From assembly GCA_030849065.1 (NCBI GenBank), contig JASAON010001647.1, positions 1 to 64,000 on the forward strand: DNA of 64,000 nt, in the 5' to 3' direction. This document shows, piece by piece, positions 10,275-19,833 of the stretch. The translations under genes were made by a program, and so were the position numbers. The DNA comes from Jaenimonas drosophilae (lineage: Eukaryota; Euglenozoa; Kinetoplastea; Trypanosomatida; Trypanosomatidae). The notes below the pieces were generated by a model that saw only the letters and a program-made list of their open reading frames with translations, was not told the origin of the DNA and did not search any database. The stretch's first letter is position 1, and each line of letters opens with the position of its first letter.

Positions 10275-10528
10275 TTTTGGTTATGATGACGATGATAATG
10301 ATGGCTGATTGTGTGTTGGTACGATGAAGATAAAGATGAATTTGAAGGATGTTTGCAACACACGTACATCTACAGTGATCAATGGATGTATAGAAAGGTC
10401 CAAACAACATGTGTGGAGATGTACGTTGATGGCCGTGTTATTCAGCGGCAAAACAATCACGTTTTTGTTTTTTTTGGATTCGTGTGAAGTTGGACGTTGT
10501 GATGAAGTGTCAGTCATCATCGTCTTCA

Positions 10529-11668
10529 TCATGAATGAGTGCTGGAGCTCTCTGAAAACAATTTGGGACATGAGTGGCCGTACACTTGACGAGCGTTGAT
10601 GTTGATGCGCAGGTGCCGCATGCACAGCTTCCAGTACCTCTCCTGCTCCTCCTCACTCAGTGTGCTCTTGTCCAGCATCTCAAAGTGCCGATCGGGTGAT
10701 TGCGTGTGTGTGTAGCAGTGGTTTTCATACTTGGCAAGCTCCTCCGCTGTGATTTCATCATCGGCAAGGGTCAGGAATGTTGGGCAATCATCCAGAATGC
10801 GTGGCACAGCGTGGAATGCACAACGACTTGCACCACTAAAGACGGCCACATCACCACTACGTAGGAGGAAGGCGTGTGGCTTATCCTCGCGAGATGTTGT
10901 GCCCATCAAGAAGATGGAGGAGCATCCAAGGCTCAGGCTGATGAGTGGCTGATCGAGCACCTCCTCGCTAATGTCTTGGTGGCACATCATCATGGATCCT
11001 ACCGGATAATAATTAACGATGGCTGTTTGTGGCTCGTACATCTCCGCCGTCGCACCACGCCCTGTATAACCATCTTGTTGCACCTCCTCCACCAAACGCA
11101 CCAGCTCCTCCATCTTGCATCGTACGTCATGTGGGAAACTGCTGAAGACGTTCTCAGCGTATGTTTTTGTGGTCCATGCGTAGCTGAAGCCAAGTGTGGC
11201 CCAACGCATGGGTGGTTGGTAGCAAGTCGTCGGACGAGGTGTCTTGGCGTGAGTACTCAGAATGTTAGGGTGGCGTGCGGAATCACCGTAGTGAAGAATG
11301 GCCTCCCTGCACCAACGTGTTTGCTCCTCCATCGAGCATGCGCCGGGGAAGATGAGGAGGCCTGGTACGCCAGAAAAGGTGAAGCATCGCGTGGCACACG
11401 ATGAGGATGATGATGGCGATGAATGGAGCGGAACCGCATGGATCATTGCTTGATTGGCGGCGGAGTTGGCGGCAATGTTGTGAAAATCAACGACGTCGCT
11501 AAGATCAACGTCATCGGCGTTGGCCGCACGTCGGCGTTGCACACGCCAAGGGACCTGGAAGAGCTTGTAGCGTTTCTCCACCTGCCTGAAGGCGGTGGTG
11601 GAGATGGAGCTGTCATTGCATGTGGTACATGCCGCACACGCCTCTCTTGCAGAAGACTGCATCATCAT
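10529..11668 (-). CDS. AlkB-family Fe(II)/2-oxoglutarate dioxygenase (ALKBH1-like)
   Basis: A 379-residue AlkB homologue, expected to remove methyl groups from nucleic acid by oxidation using Fe(II) and 2-oxoglutarate. The metal triad is visible as H230, D232 (MCHQD) and H286 (FHAVPRI). The 2-oxoglutarate-binding arginines lie in RHLRININARQV (R354 and R360). FPGACSMEEQTRWC is the usual N-terminal entry to the jelly-roll. ALKBH1-type members act on tRNA and mitochondrial substrates, but the substrate here is not readable from sequence. Three tandem ATGs start at 11668; the leader from AG 11757-11756 has no earlier ATG. Confidence 0.88.
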   Translation of the reverse strand: MMMQSSAREACAACTTCNDSSISTTAFRQVEKRYKLFQVPWRVQRRRAANADDVDLSDVVDFHNIAANSAANQAMIHAVPLHSSPSSSSSCATRCFTFSGVPGLLIFPGACSMEEQTRWCREAILHYGDSARHPNILSTHAKTPRPTTCYQPPMRWATLGFSYAWTTKTYAENVFSSFPHDVRCKMEELVRLVEEVQQDGYTGRGATAEMYEPQTAIVNYYPVGSMMMCHQDISEEVLDQPLISLSLGCSSIFLMGTTSREDKPHAFLLRSGDVAVFSGASRCAFHAVPRILDDCPTFLTLADDEITAEELAKYENHCYTHTQSPDRHFEMLDKSTLSEEEQERYWKLCMRHLRININARQVYGHSCPKLFSESSSTHS

Positions 11669-11797
11669 GGAGAAAAAAATGATGGAAAAGTTTGTTGTGC
11701 CAACACGGCGTTGTTTTCCAGAGTGAGAAGCGCGCGTATGTGGAGCTACAGACGTCTATGAGCAACAACATAAAGCGAAAGAAAATAGATGCACGCA

Positions 11798-11965
11798 TCA
11801 TCCACGGCGGAGATCTTCATCAACATCATCAAATGCTCCAAGATACTTTCGCTTTTGAGAGTCCAGCACAGGATGGCCACACGCATCACAGCCGACGATG
11901 AGCACATGTACATGCGCGAGGAGCGAATCCATCGTGGAGTCGTGCAGGATGCCAATACGAGACAT
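11798..11965 (-). CDS. Candidate 55-residue small protein
   Basis: I do not recognise this product. The ATG at 11965 opens 55 codons ending in TGA at 11800-11798. The protein begins MSRIGILHDSTMDSLLAHVH and contains CDACGHPVLDSQKRKYLGAF, with a single CxxC and an acidic C-terminus. Three observations favour a real gene: codon choice matches neighbouring genes, a T-rich tract followed by AG (11984-11983) sits about 18 nt upstream, and the gap of 731 bases is otherwise unexplained. Against it, an out-of-frame ATG at 11972 precedes it and would give only 28 codons. It could also be a chance frame. Confidence 0.4.
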   Translation of the reverse strand: MSRIGILHDSTMDSLLAHVHVLIVGCDACGHPVLDSQKRKYLGAFDDVDEDLRRG

Positions 11966-12399
11966 GAGGCATCCCAACTCCTCTCAAGACACACACACGT
12001 GGCACAAAAAGAAAAACATAGATCATCAACAATAGCAAGCAACATCATATGGAGTGTAGATGGTAGGAACAACGATAGAACAGGTGAAGAAACTTCAGAA
12101 TCAAGAAGTACGGCGTGAGCCGTGTTTACCACCGCAGAACAGAACAAAAACAAAAGCAACGTTTTGATGAATGACGAGTGTGCTGATGAGGTCCAGGCTC
12201 ATTAAGAAGGTAGGAAAGTGGATGAACGCACACAACACACAAATGTGGTGTCGGAGATGTGCGCGTTCGTGGAATCACTCATCATGTGCAACTACAACAC
12301 GGTACAGCAGCACGGAATCATGGAGTGAAGCATGAGATGGAGGTATGTGTTGTAGTGTGTGAAGATGAAGGAAACATCACGAGTACAACATCATATCCT
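11966..12399. other. Gap between GH3 gene and small ORF
   Basis: About 430 bases. The part near 11985-12030 carries the T-rich tract serving the small ORF. I see nothing else that can be supported. Confidence 0.4.
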
Positions 12400-14733
12400 C
12401 TAGGAGGAGGCGTACTTGGCAGCCACACATGCGTTGAGCTCCGTAATGAGCTCCTTGATAGCATCCGGACTTGGATTGCCCTTCACGAAGAGTGAGCGTA
12501 GTGGCAAGTAACGTGTCATGCCCAGCATCATCTGCTTCATTGACTCTGACGTGTTAGGTGGGAACTCACGCAGCAGGCGTGATGAAAAATGGGCAGTGGC
12601 GGGCTCATCGAGAACCTCGCCAATTGTGCTGAAGTCGGTGAAGGTTGGCGGAGGTGGTGGATGCAGCGGAGTGACGTACACGGACACCTCGCCGCGGATA
12701 TCTCGTGAGCTGCTACCCACACGGAGGACGAACTCACCCTCCTCCACGACCCAATCATGTTGAGCCACGCTGTAGAAGGCAAAGTCACGACGCACAAGTT
12801 GCATGGATACCTTCTGCTCCTCACCGGGTTCCAACACAACCTTCTGAAAGCTCTTGAGCTCCTGAGTGGGGCGACCCATGCTGCACTCTACATCACTCAC
12901 GTAGAGCTGCACCACCTCTGCTCCAGCAACAGGGCCCGTGTTTCGCACAACCACAGACACCGTCACGACTTCATCCTCGCGGACGCAGCATATCTCTGTG
13001 TTGTTTCTGGTGATGGTGTTGGTGTTGTTGGTGATGCACACCTCACCATACTCGAAGGTTGTGTAGCTCAAGCCATGGCCAAAGGGGAAGAGCACCTCCA
13101 TCTTGCGTGAGTCGTAGTGACGATAGCCCACGTAGATGCCCTCGGCGTACACGGAGTGATCCATCGGACCCGGAAAGTGAAGGTAAGCCGGCGTATCTTC
13201 CAAACGAAGGGGGAATGTTTCGGCCAATTTGCCACTGAAATTGGCGCGCCCGTACAACAACGAGGCCACGGCAGCACCGCCCGCCTGTCCAGGGAGGTAG
13301 GCAGCCACAACGCCTTGCACCAAACTCAGCCACGGCATCTCCACCGCGGATGACATGGTGAGAATCACGACGGTGTGCGGATTTACCGCCGCCACCGCCT
13401 CCACGAGTGCGTTGTGGTGTGCAGGAAGACGAAGATGTTGGCGATCGTAGCCCTCGGACTCCAGCTTATCCGGGATGCCAATAAAGACCAGGGCAACGGA
13501 GCAGCGCTTGGCCAAGGCCACCGCCTCGTCCACGAGCTTCCTCTGCTCCGTGGAGCACACCACCGCATCTTCATCACCCTCCTCCTCCAAGTTGTAACCG
13601 CGTGCGTAGGCCACACAATCGTCATTGGCGATGCGCCGCATCTCATCCAGTGGGATAGAAACACGTGTTGGCCGTACATGAGAACTGCCACCGCCCTGAA
13701 TGCGCGGTTTTTCTGCCAGCTCACCAATAACCGCCACCGTCACGTCAGCAGAGATGGGCAGGACGCCACATTCATTCTGCAACAAGACGATGCCCCCTTC
13801 CGCCACCGTCTGTGCAGTCTTGTGGTGCTCATCCATGTTGAGCTTCAGGTCAGCCCCACTCTCACGACTGGCCAACCTTTGGGCAGCGTCAACCATCCGC
13901 GCGGCGCTGGTGGCGAGGGCATCACGCGATGCCAGACCATCACGTACATCCCGCAACAAGCAGGCCTCCGCCACACCAAGACCCGGCATCTCCAGATCCA
14001 ATCCTGCGTTCAATGAGATGCTGCGATTTACAACCGCTCCCCAATCCGAAATCACGAAGCCCTCGAATCCCCACTCCTCCCGGAGTATCTCCGTCAGGAA
14101 GTGGTGGCTGCTCGCGACATGTTCTCCATTCACCATGTTGTAACTGCACATGACGCAACGCGGTTTACCGTCACGCACGGGACCTTCAAAGGCGGCGAGA
14201 TAGATCTCCCGCAGCGTCCGCTCATCAATGATGGCGTTGGTTGTGAAGCGATAGCCTTCTTGGTTGTTGGCGAGGAAGTGCTTCAGCGTTGTGCCAACAC
14301 CTTGCTCCTCTGCGCCCTTTACAAAAGCGGTGCATAAGCTTCCACCTAAGTGAGGATCCTCTGAGTAGTACTCGAAGTTACGACCGCAGAGCGGAGAGCG
14401 CTTGATGTTGTTGCCGGGGCCAAGAAGAAGATGCACATCCTCGCGAAGACACTCACGCCCGATGCAAACGGCGGCCTTCTGCACGCACGTTCGATCCCAC
14501 GTGGAGGCCATCACACATGCCGCGGGGAAGCACGTGGCGGGGGTACTCTCGGCAAGATCCACCTTGGCGTCTGACACCTTGCGCAGCCCATTGGGGCCAT
14601 CACACATATTGATGGTGTTAATGCCATGATGTGGGAGTGCGTGTGTGCTCCAACAGTTATTGCCGCAGCAGAGATCAACCTGCTCTTCGTCACTCAGCTT
14701 CTTCACCAACTCAAGCGCGACCTCAGATGGCAT
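12400..14733 (-). CDS. Glycoside hydrolase family 3 beta-glucosidase
   Basis: A 777-residue GH3 enzyme that releases terminal beta-D-glucose (or a similar sugar) from glycosides. The N-terminal barrel shows DGPNGLR (45-51), GRNFEYYSEDP (117-127), KHFLANNQE (151-159) and the nucleophile motif VISDWGA with Asp230. The second alpha/beta domain starts near 290, and the C-terminal fibronectin-III-like domain contains FGHGLSYTTFEY and VQLYVSD. Length and domain order match bacterial BglX/BglB-type enzymes, and GH3 enzymes in kinetoplastids are generally regarded as laterally acquired from bacteria. No signal peptide is visible, suggesting an intracellular enzyme. The start ATG at 14733 follows a leader from AG 14779-14778. 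Confidence 0.93.
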   Translation of the reverse strand: MPSEVALELVKKLSDEEQVDLCCGNNCWSTHALPHHGINTINMCDGPNGLRKVSDAKVDLAESTPATCFPAACVMASTWDRTCVQKAAVCIGRECLREDVHLLLGPGNNIKRSPLCGRNFEYYSEDPHLGGSLCTAFVKGAEEQGVGTTLKHFLANNQEGYRFTTNAIIDERTLREIYLAAFEGPVRDGKPRCVMCSYNMVNGEHVASSHHFLTEILREEWGFEGFVISDWGAVVNRSISLNAGLDLEMPGLGVAEACLLRDVRDGLASRDALATSAARMVDAAQRLASRESGADLKLNMDEHHKTAQTVAEGGIVLLQNECGVLPISADVTVAVIGELAEKPRIQGGGSSHVRPTRVSIPLDEMRRIANDDCVAYARGYNLEEEGDEDAVVCSTEQRKLVDEAVALAKRCSVALVFIGIPDKLESEGYDRQHLRLPAHHNALVEAVAAVNPHTVVILTMSSAVEMPWLSLVQGVVAAYLPGQAGGAAVASLLYGRANFSGKLAETFPLRLEDTPAYLHFPGPMDHSVYAEGIYVGYRHYDSRKMEVLFPFGHGLSYTTFEYGEVCITNNTNTITRNNTEICCVREDEVVTVSVVVRNTGPVAGAEVVQLYVSDVECSMGRPTQELKSFQKVVLEPGEEQKVSMQLVRRDFAFYSVAQHDWVVEEGEFVLRVGSSSRDIRGEVSVYVTPLHPPPPPTFTDFSTIGEVLDEPATAHFSSRLLREFPPNTSESMKQMMLGMTRYLPLRSLFVKGNPSPDAIKELITELNACVAAKYASS

Positions 14734-15095
14734 CCGTCAATGTGTGTTTGTGTTTGTGTGTGTGTGTAGGTATGTTACTGTGATTGTGGTAGTGACCTTC
14801 AGGACCATGAGCCCAAGAAGGAAGAACGAAGGACAAGATATGAATAAGAGCACATGAATGCAAGCAACAAGCACGTGTGTTAGGCCATGGCACAGGTGAA
14901 GTAGCTCCACGCCTCGTTGGTGGCATCGTTGATTGGCGCAGTTTGATTGAAAGTCGGTCACGAAAGACCTCTAAATTATACATGTAGAACAACATCATTT
15001 CAACGTAGCCTCGTCGCGTACATGCACATCACACCACAAGTTTGTGTAAGTGTGTGTGTGTGTGTGTGTGTGTGTACGCCACCAATGGGTTCTTG
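14734..15095 (-). promoter_or_regulatory. Gap with acceptor for the GH3 gene and a GT microsatellite
   Basis: The coding strand has a T/C-rich tract at about 14815-14840 and AG at 14779-14778, leaving a leader of about 44 nt that contains a CA-dinucleotide run. The distal end holds a (TG)n microsatellite at 15051-15075, just past the stop of the upstream gene. Confidence 0.5.
15051..15075. repeat. (TG)n microsatellite
   Basis: Twelve uninterrupted TG units on the plus strand in the 3' untranslated region of the gene ending at 15096. Confidence 0.95.
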
Positions 15096-17510
15096 TTAAG
15101 CGCGTGTTGCGGTGGCAGTTGGAGGCATGCGACCTGCTGCCATCTCACGCTGGCGCCGAAAGCGTTGTGCGAGCTGGAGCTGATGTTCTGCTGCCAACTG
15201 CCGCTGTAACTCCATCTCTCTGCGACGTCGATCGGCATCGGTGGGGTCTGGCCGATTTGGATTATCGAGCATCGCTGCGGGTGAGTAGGAAGGACCGTAC
15301 GCACCTTCACGAATGCTTGACGACACGTAGCGCTGCTCTGCGGGTGCAATGCCGCCACACAATCGGCTTCCTGCCGTTCCTTGGAGATAGGCAGCGCGAA
15401 GGAGCTCCTGTGGTGAGGCAGCAACTTCCTCCTCCTCATCATCCCCCATCGTCATGCCATTAGTTTCTGGTTGGGCATCTACGCATGAGTTGTACGCGTA
15501 CTCCTCGTCATTATCCCCGCTCTGCGATGGGTAGGCCTCCTCTTGTGCTGCTTCGTCCGTAACATCATCATCATCATCATCATAATATCCTTCATCACTC
15601 GGCACCACCTCCATCTCCAGTACGAGCACGTTGCCATCATTAAGTGCCTCTACAACCTCCATGGCAACATCCTCCTCCTCCTCCTCCTCCTCACCTTCTT
15701 CAATCGCTTCATTTTCCTCTGGCACCACCTCCATCTCCAGAACCAACATGCCGCCATCTTCGGTTGGCACCACCATCATCTCATGATGATTCGATTCAAT
15801 CACAATGACATCTGCTTCGTCGGCCTCCTTCTGCTTCTGGGCCAACTCCGCCGCACGTCGTTGCTCCTCCGCCTCCTCTTCACTCACGCCATCAATCTTG
15901 GCGCTTACACGCGCAATGTACTGACGGATGCGTTTGTAGCGTGAACGTGGTGTTTCGTCGTCCGTCAAAAATGCCGGAGGAGCTCCATCCTTCTTATGCA
16001 CCTCTGCGGGAGATGAGGTTGATGTAGATGATACAGCTGTTGATGATGATGATGATGTTGATGTTGATGGAGCAGCACGGGGCACCACACGGCCGTTGCG
16101 CAGCGATGATGTGGTTGTCGGTGATGGACCACTTGCGGCCATCGACGTCTGCTTCTGCGTCGGTTGAGGTTGAGCACGTTGTTGTTGTTGTTGTTGCTGT
16201 TGATGAATGGGTGGTAGTAACAGTTCCGCCGCACGCCTCTCCGCCTCTCGTGTGTCAGCCACAATTTCCGGCAACGTTCGCGGGCGCTGAACTGATTCTT
16301 CACGATGATGCCGCTCGAGCTCACTAAGCTTCTGAATGAGATAGGGAAGTGCATGCTTATCTGGGGCAGCCACCGATGGCGGAGGGTGTGCCGCGTAGTG
16401 ACGGCGTAGCTCTGCCTCCATGAAAGCACCACACTGGAGATCCTTCGTTGGTGCGTGTTCCAGCACAACGAGCTCACGTCGATCTAGACCAACGCCCTCA
16501 CTCCAAAAGCGGTAGTCTAGCACATTGGCCACATTCATTTGAGCGTATCCCTGAGACAAATCAACGTAGCGGAAGATGGGCTCGTGTACGCCCCAGGCAG
16601 AGCGCGCTTTCAGCATCAAATTGCCCCAACACGTTTTTTCTGTTCCGACAGAGTAGCGCGAGGTGGTTAGGATGAGCTCTGAGGCGTTGCTGTGGCGGAG
16701 AACCACAGAGACCCCCAACTTCATCAAGACAAGTGGAGGAATCATGGAGTGCATTGGTACGCGCACAACATCATCCTCGCCATGCTTCACTGCGGGGCTG
16801 CTGCGTTGACGGAAGATGCCATCTTTGCTCGTTATGGTGTTGTAGTAGGTGTGAATGCTTCCACGGGAGGCATCTCCATTATGAATCATGGGGTGAGGGT
16901 GGGCTGCCGCTGTGGCTGCTGCAGATGATGGTGTTGTGCAGCTCACCGCCATGCTCGTCTTGCGGAAGGCGAAGAGCTTCGTGGTAAGTGGGTGTGGATG
17001 CTCCTCAAGTGCGTGGTAGTTGGCATGATGAAACGTATCCTGCTGTGCATCAACATCTTCAGTGTGCTCCAGCGCGGCACCTCCGTGCAGCCACAGCTCA
17101 AAGTCTCGTTCATCATCAATCACAATGTAGCAACGGCCCATCATGCCCGCCTCACACGTCTTGGCATCGTGGAGCCAACCCTTGTGGTCTAGATTGGCAC
17201 CATCCACATGATCAGCATCCCCATCAGCTGATGAGGATGCCTTCTTCTGCTCCTCCTCATTCTGCACTGGGCGACGATGGATATCAAACCTGGAGTGATG
17301 ATGCTCGTAGTGAGAGGTGTGGCGGTAGTACTTAAGCTCCTCCTCCGCACCTTGCGGAGAGCAGCAGAGCTTGTACTTGAAGATGGGTACGAAGTCGCTT
17401 CCCCACACCTCCATCACCTTCGCCACGCAATCGGCATAGGTCGTGGCGGTACACCACACACCTTCACCAGGGAGCTCTGCGGAAAGAAGCAGAAAGCGAA
17501 AGCTGGTCAT
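15096..17510 (-). CDS. Unknown Gln/acid-rich protein
   Basis: No family recognised. The 804-residue protein has a folded-looking N-terminal part (about 1-430), beginning TSFRFLLLSAELPGEG and including RCYIVIDDERDFELWLHG. A Gln run follows (about 470), then Ser-rich linkers, a segment containing DDETPRSRYKRIRQYIARVSA, and a tail with two near-duplicate blocks. These read VPTEDGGMLVLEMEVVPEE and NDGNVLVLEMEVVPSDEG, separated by an acidic run. The C-terminus is rich in Gln and Arg (about 760-804). The duplicated LVLEMEVVP blocks suggest a tandem interaction motif. The start at 17510 is the first ATG after AG 17615-17614, which lies downstream of a further possible start. Confidence 0.7.
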   Translation of the reverse strand: MTSFRFLLLSAELPGEGVWCTATTYADCVAKVMEVWGSDFVPIFKYKLCCSPQGAEEELKYYRHTSHYEHHHSRFDIHRRPVQNEEEQKKASSSADGDADHVDGANLDHKGWLHDAKTCEAGMMGRCYIVIDDERDFELWLHGGAALEHTEDVDAQQDTFHHANYHALEEHPHPLTTKLFAFRKTSMAVSCTTPSSAAATAAAHPHPMIHNGDASRGSIHTYYNTITSKDGIFRQRSSPAVKHGEDDVVRVPMHSMIPPLVLMKLGVSVVLRHSNASELILTTSRYSVGTEKTCWGNLMLKARSAWGVHEPIFRYVDLSQGYAQMNVANVLDYRFWSEGVGLDRRELVVLEHAPTKDLQCGAFMEAELRRHYAAHPPPSVAAPDKHALPYLIQKLSELERHHREESVQRPRTLPEIVADTREAERRAAELLLPPIHQQQQQQQQRAQPQPTQKQTSMAASGPSPTTTSSLRNGRVVPRAAPSTSTSSSSSTAVSSTSTSSPAEVHKKDGAPPAFLTDDETPRSRYKRIRQYIARVSAKIDGVSEEEAEEQRRAAELAQKQKEADEADVIVIESNHHEMMVVPTEDGGMLVLEMEVVPEENEAIEEGEEEEEEEDVAMEVVEALNDGNVLVLEMEVVPSDEGYYDDDDDDVTDEAAQEEAYPSQSGDNDEEYAYNSCVDAQPETNGMTMGDDEEEEVAASPQELLRAAYLQGTAGSRLCGGIAPAEQRYVSSSIREGAYGPSYSPAAMLDNPNRPDPTDADRRRREMELQRQLAAEHQLQLAQRFRRQREMAAGRMPPTATATRA

Positions 17511-18089
17511 GATGAAAAATATTCGTTGCACACAGCAACAAGCAATATGTGTGTGTGGGGGCAGTGAAGAGATGATTGTGATGGTGGTGTACGCACAACA
17601 ATGCCACCACAGTCTAACAAACAACCTAAACAACAATATAATGATTGATGGAAGAGAGAGAGAGAGAGAGTATGCATCTATGTGCGTGCAGTGGCCATCA
17701 TCAGAGACAACAACAACTACTGCCCCGTGTTTAATCGCTTGCCAAATCAGGCATATACGACGCCAGTGTGCATGTGAAGGAGGTCCACAACAAAATAAGA
17801 AAATGAAAATAATCGAAAACGTTCAAGAAAAAAAAACGAAGGCAACAACAAAAAAAAAGGAAATCTGTACGTGATGATGATTAACATGCGTTGCGGTGAC
17901 CGCACGTCGATGTTCCACCAAACACGGCCATCCTGCTACCCTCGCATATCACTCATGCATGTGGTTAAGCACACACACACACAGCGCCCAATTGGCGAAG
18001 ATGAGTGGATGAGCCACACAAGACGAAGTACGCGTAGATGTTGCGGATGGTGATGAAGAAGAGCTGGTGAGGTTCTTGTACGTGAGTGA
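17511..18089 (-). promoter_or_regulatory. Gap with (TC)n tract and trans-splice acceptor
   Basis: On the coding strand a (CT)n tract (17653-17670) is followed by TTTAG and TTGTTAG (AG at 17615-17614). Two long T-rich tracts occur at about 17820-17865. The first 125 bases after the upstream stop have gene-like codons in another frame (see rejected items). No gene is called. Confidence 0.5.
17653..17670. repeat. (GA)n tract
   Basis: Nine GA units on the plus strand, reading as a pure CT tract on the coding strand; probably part of the trans-splicing polypyrimidine signal. Confidence 0.9.
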
Positions 18090-19391
18090 CTAGAACACCG
18101 GATCGGTAAGGCCAGCGGTGCTCTCTTCTGCGGAAAGCTGTACCGGCTGGCCACCTCTCCACGTGGCGGCATACACATCACCAATTGGATCATGATCGAG
18201 CACAACATCTGCACGTGCACGACGCAGCACAAATGGCCGTGAAAATGAAAATCCAGGCAATGATACCTCCGCCTGACTCGCCAACTCAACAAATCGTGAG
18301 CTTGACGTTGACGTTGATGATGAAGATGATGATGATGTACCAACCTCGCTAGGGTTCCACAAGTGCGTCGCACGTTGCGCATCGGGTGTTCCAAGCATCA
18401 CCATGTGGTAGTAGTTACCCGCAAATCGGCAGGACGTATCCACGTCGATGGAGCAGCCAACGCCCTCGTAGGTGCCACGTGTGCAGTTGATGATGGAGGT
18501 GGCATGAAGGCTGGCACGCGATTGCAGTCCGGCGTACACGCCATCACGACCATTCACAACACGGCAGTGGCTGAGGAAGATGTTCGAGAACATCGTGGCA
18601 CTCAGCACAGCCTCGGATGTGGCAATTGCCACAGCGGCAGGACTACTGCCTTCCACCACAACCTGCCCATCATCCACATCGGTTGATGACGATGATGATG
18701 TACGTCGTCGGCGTAGAGCACTCTTGCCTGGGCAAAAGAAGGTCACGTGGCTTGCATCCAACACGGCGTGTTGGCGAAGCTCCAGTGAGCCAATGATGGT
18801 GCTGTTGTTACCCAATATGGAGATGTGTGAGCGCGTAATTTGTACTGGTTGATACAAGTCGAGGACGTAGGTACATCCCTCCATCAAGACGATGCGCGCA
18901 CCGGGTGTTTGGAGGCCCTGACGAAGTTGGTCGCTTGTCTGAGCCACGAATAGACCCCCACCACCTTCCAAGAAACGCTCCAGGTGTGCGAGCTTCTCAC
19001 GATGCTTATCAAGATCAACAAGTGGGATGAGTTGGCGCACAACCTCACGCGTGTGTTGTAGCTCCTCACGCACATGATCCAACTCTGTTTGGAGTGCCGC
19101 AACAGATGTTGTTGTGTGTTGTGGTGGTGTGCCGACAGAGCACCTGCGTGGAGCACATGACGTGAAGATGGATCGCGTGCTCGTCCAAAGCGGATGCATG
19201 ACCCGATTGCACCACATAGATGGAGCAGTACTACTACTTCTACTACTTCCACTACTACTTTCAAAAGATAAGTTCCTAGACACGGCAAAGTGTGTTGTGA
19301 AGGAAGCACCACACATCGTCATGTGGACCGCTGCATGACGCGTGAGTGGAAGACACCGAAGAGCAGCATCAAAAGTGGTGATGCGCCTCAT
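18090..19391 (-). CDS. Parallel beta-helix (pectin-lyase-fold) protein with possible mitochondrial presequence
   Basis: A 433-residue protein of unknown function. The first 80 residues are Arg/Ser-rich with almost no acidic residues, suggesting a mitochondrial presequence. Residues about 92-145 look like a coiled coil (LQTELDHVREELQHTREVVR). After that come short repeating beta-strand units with a right-handed beta-helix look: ARIVLMEGCTYVLD, ITRSHISILGNNSTIIG, AVLDASHVTFF, SNIFLSHCRVVNGRDGVYAG, ASLHATSIINCTRGTYEGVG. Such folds in eukaryotes occur in F-box and carbohydrate-related proteins; no catalytic motif is evident here. The start is firm: AG at 19401-19400 behind CTTCCTTCTC leaves an 8-nt leader. 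Confidence 0.7.
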   Translation of the reverse strand: MRRITTFDAALRCLPLTRHAAVHMTMCGASFTTHFAVSRNLSFESSSGSSRSSSTAPSMWCNRVMHPLWTSTRSIFTSCAPRRCSVGTPPQHTTTSVAALQTELDHVREELQHTREVVRQLIPLVDLDKHREKLAHLERFLEGGGGLFVAQTSDQLRQGLQTPGARIVLMEGCTYVLDLYQPVQITRSHISILGNNSTIIGSLELRQHAVLDASHVTFFCPGKSALRRRRTSSSSSTDVDDGQVVVEGSSPAAVAIATSEAVLSATMFSNIFLSHCRVVNGRDGVYAGLQSRASLHATSIINCTRGTYEGVGCSIDVDTSCRFAGNYYHMVMLGTPDAQRATHLWNPSEVGTSSSSSSSTSTSSSRFVELASQAEVSLPGFSFSRPFVLRRARADVVLDHDPIGDVYAATWRGGQPVQLSAEESTAGLTDPVF

Positions 19392-19833
19392 TGCTGTGCC
19401 TGAGAAGGAAGATGGATGAATTATGTTGTTGTTGTTGTTGTTGCTGTTGCAATGACTGCACTCGAGTTACGGGAGAGAGAGATGATGAACGAAGGGGTTC
19501 AACAGGAAAAAAAAACGCTGTGGCGTAGAAAATGAGACGAGTGCGATAGAATGTGGAGCTCTTTCGGAAGAGAGATGAATGAGCTTCACAATTGATGAAA
19601 GTGTGGCAGCAAGAGATAATCCTAAGCTTGTGTGTTAGGCTGTGTGGGTACGTGGAGTATCTCTGCGCCGAAATCTACTCAGATGAAAGAGAAGAGCAAC
19701 AATATAGTGAATGATCACCTACACCACACGTCCCAAGTCATCCGATACAACACAACAACATGAATGCAGATGTAAACGTTAGATTGTGTAACGTTCCACG
19801 TACTCCACCTACAACACACATGCCCACATCTCT
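19392..19833 (-). promoter_or_regulatory. Gap with trans-splice acceptor for the beta-helix gene
   Basis: A clear acceptor, a CCTTCTCAG context with AG at 19401-19400, lies 8 nt before the ATG. An AAC/TTG trinucleotide run occurs at about 19424-19448, and another T-rich run at about 19508-19520. No gene seen. Confidence 0.6.

Noticed and set aside
17965..18110. Gene-like codons in a second frame just after the beta-helix stop, possibly a frameshifted C-terminus
   Set aside because: The beta-helix protein already ends normally and the extra segment matches nothing; without relatives to compare, a frameshift is not supported.
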